The notes below the pieces were generated by a model. That model was not told the origin of the DNA. It saw nothing but the letters and a program-made list of their open reading frames with translations, and searched no databases. A stretch of 64,000 nt of DNA from Pseudomonadota bacterium (GTDB lineage: Bacteria; Pseudomonadota; Gammaproteobacteria; Steroidobacterales; JBCBZW01): contig JBCBZW010000002.1 of assembly GCA_039815145.1 (NCBI GenBank), forward strand, positions 116,328 through 180,327, written 5' to 3'. Every line of letters starts with the position of its first letter. Position 1 is the first letter of the stretch. The position numbers and the translations under genes were made by a program. This document shows positions 10,500-19,178 of the stretch, one piece after another.

Positions 10500-10576
10500 T
10501 GCGGGGTGGAGCAGTCTGGCAGCTCGTCGGGCTCATAACCCGAAGGTCGCAGGTTCAAATCCTGCCCCCGCTACCA
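10500..10576 (+). tRNA. Initiator tRNA-fMet (CAU)
   Basis: A 77-nt cloverleaf with anticodon CAT in the loop CTCATAA and the encoded CCA end. It is the initiator: the anticodon stem has the three consecutive G-C pairs (TCGGG/CCCGA), the D-arm resembles the E. coli initiator (GTGGAGCAG...GGCAGCTCGTCGGG), and the top of the acceptor stem is unpaired. The mismatch here is U1/U72, where E. coli has C1/A72; any unpaired 1-72 position meets the formylation requirement. The location between nuoN and the rimP operon recalls metY next to rimP-nusA in enterics. Confidence 0.95.
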
Positions 10577-10692
10577 ACTTCCGGCTGCTGCTCCACGTCA
10601 CGGACCGGTGACACTCCAAACGCCCCGTCAGCGTTCCTCGCATCTCGAGGCTCCCTCGTCTTCAAAGCCGCCAACCCTCTCGCGCCACTGAC

Positions 10693-11466
10693 GTGAGGGT
10701 CTTCGCCATCTCCGATGTGCACGTGGACTACCCCGGCAACGCCGAGTGGGTCGATGGCCTATCTACGTTGGACTACGTCGATGACCTGCTGATCCTCGCG
10801 GGCGACGTGAGCGATGTCCCCGCACGACTGGGTGAGACGTTCGCCGCCGTTACCCGGCGCTTCCGGGCGGTGCATTACGTGCCTGGCAATCACGATCTGT
10901 GGGTACGTCGCTGCGGTCATCGCAATTCTCTGGAGAAGTTCGAGAGCGTGTTGCGGATCGCCCGGGAGCACGGTGTGCACCACACGCCATGCCAGTATCC
11001 CGGGCTGGTGGTCGTGCCCCTGTTCGGTTGGTACGACGATAGCTTCGGTGCGCCGTCCACCATCTTGAAGCGCCAGTGGATGGACTTCCGCGCGTGCCGC
11101 TGGGAGGGACGGAGCGACGCCGAGGTGACGACGCACTTTTTGGATCTGAACCAAACGGCAGTGCAGGCCATGGTGGCCGTGCAGGGTGCGCCGACCGTGG
11201 TGAGCTTCTCCCACTTCCTTCCCCGCATCGACGTCATGCCGTCCTACATCCCCGAGCGCTTTCGTATGCTCTACCCCGTGCTCGGCAGCGATCGTCTGGA
11301 CCAGCAGGTGCGGGCGCTCGGCTCGAGCGTGCATGTGTATGGTCACAGCCACGTGAACCGAGACATTTATCTCGACGGCCGCCGCTACATCAACAACGCA
11401 CTCGGTGGGCCGTCGGAGACGCGCATCTGTGCGCGGGAGCTGCTCTGCGTGTACGAAGCGCCATGA
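10693..11466 (+). CDS. Calcineurin-like metallophosphoesterase
   Basis: Predicted dinuclear-metal phosphoesterase of 257 residues; the substrate is not known. Metal ligands can be followed in order: D8 and H10 in SDVH, D38 in AGDVSD, N66/H67 in PGNHD, then the histidine of SFSHF and the closing GHSHVNRD. No signal peptide, so it is probably cytoplasmic. It starts at a GTG with a weak ribosome-binding site; 116 bases separate it from the tRNA with no other gene seen. Its stop overlaps the ATG of the phosphopantetheinyl transferase (ATGA), so the two are translated together. Confidence 0.85.
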   Translation: MRVFAISDVHVDYPGNAEWVDGLSTLDYVDDLLILAGDVSDVPARLGETFAAVTRRFRAVHYVPGNHDLWVRRCGHRNSLEKFESVLRIAREHGVHHTPCQYPGLVVVPLFGWYDDSFGAPSTILKRQWMDFRACRWEGRSDAEVTTHFLDLNQTAVQAMVAVQGAPTVVSFSHFLPRIDVMPSYIPERFRMLYPVLGSDRLDQQVRALGSSVHVYGHSHVNRDIYLDGRRYINNALGGPSETRICARELLCVYEAP

Positions 11467-12326
11467 GCCGGCGCCCGACGCCAGACGGCCCCATCGCGCC
11501 GCCGAGCTCCGGGGAGGTGCACCTGTGGCTCGCCCAAGCCGACCCTTCACGGCCAGGCCCGCACGGTGCAGGACGATACGCGGGCTGGCTGAGCGGTGAC
11601 GAACGCGAGCGCTGGCTGAGGTTTCGCTTTGCGCACGATCGCGAGCGCTATCTGCTGGCACGGGGGCTGCTGCGAAGTGTTCTTTCCCGCTACGTACCTG
11701 AGCGCCACGAAAGCGCCTGGCGCTTCCAACTGAACGACCATGGCCGGCCATTCATCGTCGACGAGCAGCAGCCGCAGGGTGGGGCGCCGCTGTACTTCAA
11801 TCTCTCCCACACTCGGGGGTTGGTAGTACTCGCCGTCGCCTGCTCCCAAGAGGTCGGGGTGGACGTCGAGCCCCTGGAACGCGACGGCCCCCACCTGAAG
11901 ATGGCCGATCGGTTCTTCGCGCCCTCGGAGGCTGATGCCCTGCGCGCGCTGGGGGGGGCGCCGGCCCATCGCGATCGCTTCATTGAGCTGTGGACGCTAA
12001 AAGAGTCGTACATCAAGGCGCGAGGGATGGGGCTTGCTCTGCCCTTGGACAGCTTCGCCTTCGAGCTCGATACGCCTGGCCGGATCGACTTCCAGACCTG
12101 GTCGGCGGCTGGCGATGAACCGATGGGCTGGCGCTTTGCACTCCTCGAGCATGGTGCTACCCATCGGGTAGCGTTGGCCTTGCGGGATCAGAAGGCGGCG
12201 CCCACCGAGCTCACGGTGCGCCACGGCAAATTCCCGGCCGGGGCCCCAGCCTTGCCGACGGCGAGCGACCGCCTGTCGCCGACGCGGTGCTCGCCGATTC
12301 GACTGAGCCTCCTGGCCCTGGCCTAG
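11463..12326 (+). CDS. 4'-phosphopantetheinyl transferase, Sfp type
   Basis: Transfers the phosphopantetheine arm of CoA to a serine of carrier proteins (ACP, PCP). The 287-residue protein has the Sfp signatures: FNLSHTRGL (S115-H116), GVDVE (132-136, with the Mg-binding D134 and E136), and FIELWTLKESYIKARGMGL (W177-K185) containing the third acidic ligand. Length and layout match the Sfp/Gsp class rather than the short AcpS. It starts at the ATG overlapping the stop of the phosphoesterase. The last 50 residues are poorly conserved. No polyketide or peptide synthetase is visible nearby, so the target carrier cannot be told. Confidence 0.88.
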   Translation: MSRRPTPDGPIAPPSSGEVHLWLAQADPSRPGPHGAGRYAGWLSGDERERWLRFRFAHDRERYLLARGLLRSVLSRYVPERHESAWRFQLNDHGRPFIVDEQQPQGGAPLYFNLSHTRGLVVLAVACSQEVGVDVEPLERDGPHLKMADRFFAPSEADALRALGGAPAHRDRFIELWTLKESYIKARGMGLALPLDSFAFELDTPGRIDFQTWSAAGDEPMGWRFALLEHGATHRVALALRDQKAAPTELTVRHGKFPAGAPALPTASDRLSPTRCSPIRLSLLALA

Positions 12327-12386
12327 AGGCATTCCAGGCCGTCGGCACCGGCCTAATCAACAAGGCCAAAAAACTCCCTTGCCGAT

Positions 12387-12415
12387 TTGTGCTTTTCTGG
12401 GGTCGCCGCTATCAT
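12387..12415 (+). promoter_or_regulatory. Candidate promoter of the rimP-nusA-infB operon
   Basis: TTGTGC (12387-12392), a 17-base spacer, and TATCAT (12410-12415) resemble a sigma70 promoter. Transcription would start near 12422, leaving a leader of about 185 bases before rimP that contains the intrinsic terminator at 12525-12556. Confidence 0.5.
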
Positions 12416-12524
12416 ACGCGGCTGTCGGAGGAGCGCTGACTTCCTCCCATCGGCCCGTACGTGCAGCTGGCTGGTAGGCGTACCCCTAGAAAACGGGTGT
12501 GTACGCAGGACTCTTTTTGGAAAG

Positions 12525-12556
12525 AAGGGCCCCTCAGGGGCCCTTTTTGTTTTTTC
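12525..12556 (+). terminator. Intrinsic terminator in the rimP leader (probable attenuator)
   Basis: A nine-base-pair stem, AAGGGCCCC pairing with GGGGCCCTT around a three-base loop, is followed by a T-rich tract (TTTTTGTTTTTT). It lies between the candidate promoter and rimP, so operon transcripts must pass it. A gammaproteobacterial rimP leader with a terminator in this position has been proposed before as an attenuator. The alternative is simple termination of the upstream phosphopantetheinyl transferase transcript, with another promoter downstream. Confidence 0.75.
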
Positions 12557-12608
12557 TACGGGCGCCGTGAGCGCGCTCCCGGCCGCTGGGTGAACGCGGC
12601 GGAGACGA

Positions 12609-13058
12609 ATGCGAGACCGATTGTTACAACTTCTGGAACCCGCTGTCGAGAGCATCGGCTTCGAGCTGCTCGACGTCGAGTACACCCAGGTCGGGTCTCG
12701 TAACACGCTGCGCCTCTATATCGACAAGCCCGACGGGATCACCGTCGATGACTGCGGGGACGTGAGCCGCCACGTGAGCGCCACCCTGGATGTCGAAGAT
12801 CCGATCACCGAGGCGTACGACCTCGAAGTGTCCTCGCCGGGTGAGAAGCGCCCGCTGCGCACGCTCTCGCATTTTCAGCGTGCCATCGGCGAGCGCGTGC
12901 GGGTAGAGCTCGGGATTGGGCTCGAGGGTCGCCGTCGATTTACCGGAATTGTCGAGGGCGCTGATGGGGAGACCATCGCGCTCGATGTAGACCACGAAAC
13001 TTTCCGCCTGCCACTGGCGGATGTCGAACGCGCCCACGTAGCGCCCAGGACGAAGTGA
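12609..13058 (+). CDS. rimP: Ribosome maturation factor RimP
   Basis: Assists 30S subunit maturation. It has 149 residues, the usual length. The family pattern is clear: the N-terminal [17 protein letters not shown], the central [32 protein letters not shown] region (in two parts) and [14 protein letters not shown], followed by the SH3-like C-terminal domain ending in the [13 protein letters not shown] segment. First gene of the translation operon; nusA starts ten bases after its stop. Confidence 0.96.
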   Translation: MRDRLLQLLEPAVESIGFELLDVEYTQVGSRNTLRLYIDKPDGITVDDCGDVSRHVSATLDVEDPITEAYDLEVSSPGEKRPLRTLSHFQRAIGERVRVELGIGLEGRRRFTGIVEGADGETIALDVDHETFRLPLADVERAHVAPRTK

Positions 13059-13068
13059 GATCTCGCCC

Positions 13069-14580
13069 ATGCTGAACAAAGAAATCCTGCTGGTCGTCGA
13101 TGCCGTCTCGAACGAGAAGGGTGTCGATCGGGAGATTATCTTCGAGGCGATAGAAGCGGCGCTGGCCTCGGCCACGCGCAAGCTCCACGGTGAGGATATC
13201 GATGTGCGTGTCGCCATCGATCGCAAGTCCGGTGACTACGACACCTTCCGCCGCTGGAAGGTGTTCGCCGACGAATCCGACGAACTCGAGTTCCCGGAGC
13301 GCGAGCTGCGCCTGGATGACGCCCGCGACTACGACGCCGACATCGAACCCGGTGGCTATGTCGAGGAGCCGATCGAATCCGTTGAGTTCGGTCGTATCGC
13401 TGCCCAGACCGCCAAGCAGGTGATCGTGCAGCGCGTGCGTGAAGCCGAGCGCGCCCAGGTGGTCGAAGAGTACCAGGATCGCGTCGGCGAGCTGATCAGC
13501 GGCACGGTGAAGCGCGTCGACCGCACCGGTGTGTACGTGGATCTCGGGGGTAACGCCGAGGCGTTCATCCCGCGCGAATTCATGATTCCGCGCGAGCCGA
13601 TTCGCTCCCAGGACCGGGTGAAGGGCTTTCTTCGCGAGGTACGCTCTGAGCCCCGCGGACCTCAGCTTTTCCTCACCCGCACGGCGCCGGAGTTCCTGAT
13701 CGAACTGTTCAAGGTCGAAGTACCCGAAGTGGGGCAGGGCCTGATCGATATCGTCGCCGCGGCGCGAGACCCCGGGCTTCGCGCGAAGATCGCCGTGCGT
13801 AGCCATGATCCTCGCATCGATCCTGTCGGTGCCTGCGTTGGCATGCGTGGTTCTCGCGTGCAGGCAGTCTCCAACGAGCTGGCTGGCGAGCGCGTGGACA
13901 TCATCCTCCACGATGAGAATCCGGCCCAGTTCGTGGTCAACGCCATGTCGCCCGCAGATGTGCTGTCCATTGTCGTTGATGAAGACAACCACAGCATGGA
14001 CGTGGCCGTTGAGGAGGAGAAGCTCTCCCAGGCGATCGGTCGTGGCGGTCAGAACATCCGCCTCGCGAGTGAGCTTTCCGGTTGGGAGCTCAACGTGATG
14101 ACGGCCGAAGCCGCCGAGCAGAAGTCTGAGGACGAGGCGCGCGGCCACGCGGAGATGTTCGCCAAGTCCCTGGACGTGGACGACGAGGTGGCCACGATCC
14201 TGGTTCAGGAGGGCTTCTCGAGCATCGAAGAGGTCGCCTACGTGCCCACCTCGGAGCTGCTCAGCATCGACGAGTTTGACGAAGCGGTTGTGGATGAGCT
14301 GCGCAACCGCGCACGCGATGTGCTGCTCACGCAGGCCATCGCACGCGAAGAGGTGATCGAATCACGCCAGCCCGAGCAGGACTTGCTCGATCTGGATGGG
14401 ATGACCCCTGAACTTGCTACTCGACTCGCTGCACGCGGCATCGTGAGCCGAGAGGACCTGGCCGAGCAGGCCACTGATGATCTCGAGGACGTGCCCGATC
14501 TGGAGGCCGACCAGGCCGCCGAACTGATCATGAAGGCACGTGCTCACTGGTTCGAGTCCGAAGAGACCAACCAGGCATAA
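13069..14580 (+). CDS. nusA: Transcription termination/antitermination protein NusA
   Basis: RNA-polymerase-binding factor for pausing, termination and antitermination. It has 503 residues with the order expected for gammaproteobacteria: N-terminal RNAP-binding domain (1 to about 130), S1 domain ([19 protein letters not shown]), KH1 and KH2 ([19 protein letters not shown]), then two acidic repeats ([15 protein letters not shown] and [15 protein letters not shown]). The start ATG at 13069 follows rimP closely. In E. coli NusA represses its own operon; whether that operates here through the leader is unknown. Confidence 0.97.
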   Translation: MLNKEILLVVDAVSNEKGVDREIIFEAIEAALASATRKLHGEDIDVRVAIDRKSGDYDTFRRWKVFADESDELEFPERELRLDDARDYDADIEPGGYVEEPIESVEFGRIAAQTAKQVIVQRVREAERAQVVEEYQDRVGELISGTVKRVDRTGVYVDLGGNAEAFIPREFMIPREPIRSQDRVKGFLREVRSEPRGPQLFLTRTAPEFLIELFKVEVPEVGQGLIDIVAAARDPGLRAKIAVRSHDPRIDPVGACVGMRGSRVQAVSNELAGERVDIILHDENPAQFVVNAMSPADVLSIVVDEDNHSMDVAVEEEKLSQAIGRGGQNIRLASELSGWELNVMTAEAAEQKSEDEARGHAEMFAKSLDVDDEVATILVQEGFSSIEEVAYVPTSELLSIDEFDEAVVDELRNRARDVLLTQAIAREEVIESRQPEQDLLDLDGMTPELATRLAARGIVSREDLAEQATDDLEDVPDLEADQAAELIMKARAHWFESEETNQA

Positions 14581-14601
14581 AGCCGAAGCGCTGGAGTTGC
14601 A

Positions 14602-17256
14602 ATGGCGGAAGTAACCGTTAGTCAGTTTGCCGAGACACTGAAGACACCTGTTGACCGGTTGTTGTCACAGCTGCATGAGGCAGGTGTGGAGGTGGACTCT
14701 GAGTCGGCGACGATCAACGACGAGGATAAGCAGCTGCTGCTCAATCACCTGCAGCGGAAGCATGGTGACGCCAATCCTTTGGCGGCGCCCAAGAAGATCA
14801 CGGTGAACCGCAAGGAGCGCCAGACCCTGCGTGTCGCTGGCAGTGGCCAGGGCGGGCGGGCGCGCACCGTGCAGGTGGAGACGAAGAAGCGTCGCACCTA
14901 CGTGAACAAGGGCGTGCTGAAGGCCGCCGAGGAAGAGAAGCTCGAGAAGGAGCGCCAGGTCGAAGAGGCCCGTCGCCAGGCGGAGGAGGCTGAGGCCCAG
15001 CGTCAGGCGGACGCGGCCGAGGCCGAGCGCCAGGCGGAGGAGGAAGCTCGCCGCCAGGCCGAAGCGGCCGCGGAGGCCGAAGCCCGTAAGCAGGAGGAGG
15101 AAGCAGCCCTCCGCCGCGAGCAGGAAGAGAAGCGCGAACTCGAGAAGGAACAACGCCTCGAGCAGGAGCGCCGCGAGCAGGAAGAGAAGCGCCAGCGCGA
15201 AGAAGGCCGTCAGCGCCCGGCGGCTGCCGAAGCGCCTCGCCCGGCGCCCACGCCACGCCCGGCGCCCACGCCACGCCCAGCAGGCGCAGGCGCAGGCGCA
15301 GGCCAGTCGGCAGGGGCTGGCCGCGGCCGCGGCAAGGACTCTGGTGGCCGCGGTGGACAGCGCGGTGGCAAGCGCGAAGAGCTCCACGTGGCCTCCGGTA
15401 AGGGGGGGCGGCGCAAGGGGCGCGACAAGGGTCGCCGTCGGGGTGCCGTGACCGTCACCACGTCGCACGGCTTTGAGAAGCCGACGGCTCCCGTGGTGCG
15501 CGAGGTGGAGATCCCCGAGACCATCGCGGTGGGCGAACTCGCTCAGCGCATGGCCGTGAAGGCGCCGGAAGTCATCAAGCAGCTGATGGGCATGGGCGTG
15601 ATGGCCACCATCAACCAGTCCCTCGATCAGGACACCGCCACGCTGGTGGTGGAAGAGATGGGGCATACCGCCAAGCCGCTCAAGGAAGAGGCGCTTGAGG
15701 AGACCATCTTCGAACAAGTGCAGGCGCAGGGTGGCGAAACCCAGAACCGGCCGCCGGTCGTCACCATCATGGGCCACGTCGACCACGGCAAGACCTCGCT
15801 GCTCGACTACATCCGCCGCACGCGGGTGACCGCCGGCGAGGCCGGTGGCATCACCCAGCACATCGGTGCTTATCACGTAGAGACCCCTCGTGGGGTAATT
15901 ACGTTCCTGGATACCCCGGGCCACGCCGCGTTTACCGCGATGCGTGCGCGCGGCGCGCAGGTGACCGATATCGTGGTGCTGGTGGTCGCGGCGGACGACG
16001 GTGTCATGCCGCAGACCGCGGAGGCGATCCAGCACGCCCGCGCCGCTGGCGTGCCGCTGCTGGTCGCAGTGAACAAGACCGATAAGCCCGATGCGGATCC
16101 CGATCGCGTGCGTCAGGAGCTGACCAAGCACGAGGTGATCCCGGAGGAGTGGGGAGGCGAGACGATCTTCGTGAACGTCTCGGCGAAGACCGGTGACGGC
16201 ATCGAGGACCTGCTCGAGTCCCTGACCTTGCAGGCGGAGGTGATGGAGCTGAGCGCCGTCGCCGAAGGCTCGGCGAGCGGTGTGGTGCTCGAATCGAGTC
16301 TGGAGAAGGGGCGCGGTGCGGTGGCGACGCTGCTCGTCTCCCGCGGCACTCTGCGCGCTGGCGATGCCTTGCTGGCAGGAGAGGAGTACGGCCGCGTGCG
16401 CGCCATGTTCGACGAGCGAGGCAAGCCCCTGAAGCAGGCTGGCCCCTCCTACCCCGTGGTGGTGCTAGGCCTCTCCGGTACGCCTAACGCTGGCGATGAC
16501 TTCGTGACCCTGGAAGATGACCGCAAGGCACGCGAACTGGCAGAGCTGCGTCGCTCCAAGGCGCGTGATGCGAAGTTGGCAAGCAAGCAGGCGAGCGCAC
16601 GCGAGGCACTCATCGCGAGCATCGGCGCCGACGGCGACGAAGCGAAGATCCTCAATATCCTCGTGAAGGCCGACGTGCAGGGCAGTAGCGAAGCACTGCA
16701 CGACGCCCTGACCAAGCTGTCGACCGAGAAGGTGCAGGTCAAGGTCGTCTCCCACGGCGTGGGTGGTATCAACGAGGGCGACGTCAACCTTGCGGTGACC
16801 TCGCAGGCGATCATGATCGGCTTCAACGTGCGTGCCGACAGCGCGGCGCGTACCGCAGTGAAGGAGCACGGGGTGGAGCTGCAGTACCACAGCGTGATCT
16901 ACGAGGCGATCGACGAGATCAAGCGCGCCATGAGCGGCGTGCTGGAGCCTGAGATCGTGGAGGAGCAGATCGGTCTGGCCGAGGTGCGCCAGGTGTTCCG
17001 CTCGCCGAAGTTCGGCGACATCGCCGGTTGCATGATCATCGAAGGCGTTGTGAAGAGAAATCTGCCGATCCGCGTGCTGCGCGACAACGTGGTGATCTAC
17101 GAGGGCGAGCTCGAGTCGCTGCGCCGCTTCAAGGACGATGTGCCGGAGGTGCGTGCGGGTACCGAATGCGGTATCGGCGTGCGTAACTACAACAACGTCC
17201 GCGAAGGCGATCAGATCGAGTGCTACGAGCGACGTGAGGTGGCGGCGACCATATGA
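14602..17256 (+). CDS. infB: Translation initiation factor IF-2
   Basis: GTPase that delivers initiator tRNA to the 30S subunit. The 884-residue product has the N-terminal IF2 domain, a long Glu/Arg/Ala-rich helical linker (about residues 110-215), a Pro- then Gly/Arg-rich basic segment, and the catalytic core. G motifs are GHVDHGKTS (about 391), DTPGHAAF, and NKTDKP, followed by domains II-IV ending in [20 protein letters not shown]. The initiator tRNA gene lies 4 kb upstream. Internal in-frame starts could produce shorter isoforms as in E. coli; this cannot be judged here. Confidence 0.97.
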   Translation: MAEVTVSQFAETLKTPVDRLLSQLHEAGVEVDSESATINDEDKQLLLNHLQRKHGDANPLAAPKKITVNRKERQTLRVAGSGQGGRARTVQVETKKRRTYVNKGVLKAAEEEKLEKERQVEEARRQAEEAEAQRQADAAEAERQAEEEARRQAEAAAEAEARKQEEEAALRREQEEKRELEKEQRLEQERREQEEKRQREEGRQRPAAAEAPRPAPTPRPAPTPRPAGAGAGAGQSAGAGRGRGKDSGGRGGQRGGKREELHVASGKGGRRKGRDKGRRRGAVTVTTSHGFEKPTAPVVREVEIPETIAVGELAQRMAVKAPEVIKQLMGMGVMATINQSLDQDTATLVVEEMGHTAKPLKEEALEETIFEQVQAQGGETQNRPPVVTIMGHVDHGKTSLLDYIRRTRVTAGEAGGITQHIGAYHVETPRGVITFLDTPGHAAFTAMRARGAQVTDIVVLVVAADDGVMPQTAEAIQHARAAGVPLLVAVNKTDKPDADPDRVRQELTKHEVIPEEWGGETIFVNVSAKTGDGIEDLLESLTLQAEVMELSAVAEGSASGVVLESSLEKGRGAVATLLVSRGTLRAGDALLAGEEYGRVRAMFDERGKPLKQAGPSYPVVVLGLSGTPNAGDDFVTLEDDRKARELAELRRSKARDAKLASKQASAREALIASIGADGDEAKILNILVKADVQGSSEALHDALTKLSTEKVQVKVVSHGVGGINEGDVNLAVTSQAIMIGFNVRADSAARTAVKEHGVELQYHSVIYEAIDEIKRAMSGVLEPEIVEEQIGLAEVRQVFRSPKFGDIAGCMIIEGVVKRNLPIRVLRDNVVIYEGELESLRRFKDDVPEVRAGTECGIGVRNYNNVREGDQIECYERREVAATI
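15238..15303 (+). repeat. Short tandem repeats inside infB
   Basis: Two perfect 18-base copies (15238-15255 and 15256-15273), encoding RPAPTP twice, are followed by four perfect 6-base units GCAGGC (15280-15303) encoding alternating Ala-Gly. They sit in the disordered linker of IF-2. All units are multiples of three, so copy-number change would keep the frame. This looks like replication slippage in a tolerant linker. Confidence 0.85.
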
Positions 17257-17345
17257 GCGGCGTGATGCTGCCCCTGGTGCCGGCCCTGCAGCAGCTTCGC
17301 CGGGGCGCGCTCGACGTAGGTCGCTGCCGGTAGCGGTGGCGTGTG

Positions 17346-17723
17346 ATGGCGAGGGATTTCCAACGCAGCCAACGGGTCTCTCAGCAGGTGCTTCGCGAAC
17401 TCGCGCAGCTGCTGCGCGAAGACGTCCGTGACCCCCGAGTGGGGTTTGTCACGCTGACGGATGTGGAGGTCAGTCGCGACCTCAGCCACGCACGGGTGTT
17501 CTTCAGCCTGCTCGATCCGTCAGCAGACCGCGAGGACACGACGCTTGCGTTGCGAAGTGCCAGCGGCTATCTGCGCAGTCGCCTCGGCGAGCGCATCACG
17601 GCGCGAACGGTGCCGCAGCTCGATTTCGTCTACGACCCCACTAGCGAGCAGGCCGCGCGGATGGACGACATCTTTCGCTCCCTGAAGGGCGACGGTGACA
17701 AGGCACCGCCTGAGGACGGCTAG
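17346..17723 (+). CDS. rbfA: 30S ribosome-binding factor RbfA
   Basis: Single KH-like domain protein (125 residues) that assists late 30S maturation and cold adaptation. Recognised from RDFQRSQRVSQQVLRELAQL at the start, the DVEVSRDLSHARVFFS strand-helix element, and the LDFVYDPTSEQAARMDDIF ending. A GTG lies immediately upstream at 17343, but the ATG at 17346 gives the family's usual MAR start. It sits 89 bases after infB and two bases before truB. Confidence 0.95.
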   Translation: MARDFQRSQRVSQQVLRELAQLLREDVRDPRVGFVTLTDVEVSRDLSHARVFFSLLDPSADREDTTLALRSASGYLRSRLGERITARTVPQLDFVYDPTSEQAARMDDIFRSLKGDGDKAPPEDG

Positions 17724-17725
17724 CG

Positions 17726-18643
17726 ATGGGGCAACGGCGGCGACAGAAGGGGCGGGCCATCGATGGGGTGGTCTTGCTGGATAAGCCGGTGGGCGACACG
17801 TCCAACCGAGCCCTGCAGAAGGTCAAGCGCCTCTACCAGGCGCGCAAGGCAGGACACACTGGGAGTCTCGATCCCCTGGCGAGTGGCATGTTGCCGATTT
17901 GCCTGGGCCAGGCCACGAAGGTGTCGGCCTTCCTGCTGGATGCAGATAAGCGGTACCGCGTGCGTGCTCAGCTTGGGGTGCGTACGGACACGGCGGATGC
18001 CGACGGCGAGGTGATCGAGCAGCGGCCGGTGCCGGCGCTGCACGAGGCAGACTTGCGTCGGGTACTCGACGGGTTCTTGGGCGCCTCCCAACAGCTGCCG
18101 CCGATGTACTCGGCGGTGAAGCACGAGGGGCGACGCCTCTACGAGTTGGCGCGCCAGGGGGTGGAGGTCGAGCGCAAGCCTCGAGACATCCATCTGCACG
18201 AACTCACTCTGCTCGCCCTGGCGGACGAGACCATCGAGTTGGAGGTGCACTGCTCGAAGGGCACCTACGTGCGGACCTTGGTTGAGGACGTGGCGGCGGC
18301 GCTTGGCACGTGTGCCCACGTGATCGCGCTGCGCCGCCTGCAGGTCGGGCCTTACCTCGGCGATGGGCCGCTGCTCACGCTAGAGGCTCTGGAGGGGCTG
18401 ATGGCGGAGGGCGGGTTGGAGGCGCTCGACGAGCAGCTGCTGCCCGTCGACAGCGCCATTTCGCACTGGCCTTCCGTGCGCTTGGCGGCGGATTCGGCCT
18501 TCTACCTGCGAAATGGACAGGCGGTGCAGGTGCCGCGGGCCCCGACTCGTGGCTTGGTACGGCTCTATGGCGAGGACGCACGTTTCCTCGGCATGGGGCG
18601 GATTACGGAAGACGGGCGCGTAGCGCCCAAACGGTTGTTTTGA
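17726..18643 (+). CDS. truB: tRNA pseudouridine(55) synthase TruB
   Basis: Converts U55 to pseudouridine in the T-loop of tRNAs. The 305-residue protein has [14 protein letters not shown], the catalytic motif [15 protein letters not shown] with D49 as the nucleophile, the [10 protein letters not shown] segment and a C-terminal PUA-like domain. The start ATG lies two bases after the rbfA stop. Confidence 0.96.
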   Translation: MGQRRRQKGRAIDGVVLLDKPVGDTSNRALQKVKRLYQARKAGHTGSLDPLASGMLPICLGQATKVSAFLLDADKRYRVRAQLGVRTDTADADGEVIEQRPVPALHEADLRRVLDGFLGASQQLPPMYSAVKHEGRRLYELARQGVEVERKPRDIHLHELTLLALADETIELEVHCSKGTYVRTLVEDVAAALGTCAHVIALRRLQVGPYLGDGPLLTLEALEGLMAEGGLEALDEQLLPVDSAISHWPSVRLAADSAFYLRNGQAVQVPRAPTRGLVRLYGEDARFLGMGRITEDGRVAPKRLF

Positions 18644-18800
18644 GACGGGCCTCGCGGGCGTCTCCAGCCGACAGGAGTCAGGGGTTGGGAGCCTCGGAAA
18701 CGAGCGTGACGCTCAGTGTCCGCGGACGTCCTTAACCGCACTGTCACATGGTAGACTCTGCGCCCGAAATAAAGGGTTAATCAGGAAAGAGCAAAGAGCG

Positions 18801-19070
18801 ATGTCACTCAGTCCAGATCAGAAAGCGCAAATCATCAGTGAGTACGGCCGCGGCGCCGGCGATACCGGATCCGCCGAGGTGCAAGTTGCCCTCCTGTCGG
18901 CGCGTATCGAGGGCCTTACCGGCCATTTCGGCGAGCACAAGAAAGACCACCACAGCCGGCGTGGCTTGCTGCGGATGGTCAACCAGCGCCGCAAGCTGCT
19001 GGACTACCTGAAGCGCACAGATCCCTCTCGTTACCAGAGCCTCATTCAGCGGCTCGGTTTGCGTCGCTAG
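18801..19070 (+). CDS. rpsO: 30S ribosomal protein S15
   Basis: Primary 16S rRNA binding protein of the 30S platform. It has 89 residues, the canonical length, with the family landmarks [36 protein letters not shown] and the [17 protein letters not shown]-terminus. A GGAAAGAG sequence precedes the ATG. The 157 bases upstream (18644-18800) contain no gene; this is where the family's autoregulatory mRNA structure would lie, but no clear fold was worked out. Confidence 0.97.
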   Translation: MSLSPDQKAQIISEYGRGAGDTGSAEVQVALLSARIEGLTGHFGEHKKDHHSRRGLLRMVNQRRKLLDYLKRTDPSRYQSLIQRLGLRR

Positions 19071-19104
19071 CATCATCGCGTCTTCCGTCGCCGGCCTGGG
19101 GGGG

Positions 19105-19124
19105 GCGGCCCGGGCCCGGGCCGC
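19105..19124. repeat. 20-base perfect GC palindrome in the rpsO-pnp spacer
   Basis: A perfectly self-complementary 20-base sequence made only of G and C lies between rpsO and pnp, with further G/C runs on both sides. As RNA it would form a very stable hairpin. There is no T-tract, so it is not an ordinary intrinsic terminator. In E. coli the same spacer carries an RNase III processing hairpin that controls pnp; a similar role here is an inference from position. Confidence 0.7.
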
Positions 19125-19178
19125 GGCCGACATCTCCTATCGCCCCGGCGGCACATTACAGAGCACAGGTAACAGAGC

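Noticed and set aside
14665..16131. 488-codon open frame antisense to infB
   Set aside because: Shadow of a long GC-rich gene; leucine/arginine-rich translation without domain resemblance, while infB is unmistakable on the other strand.
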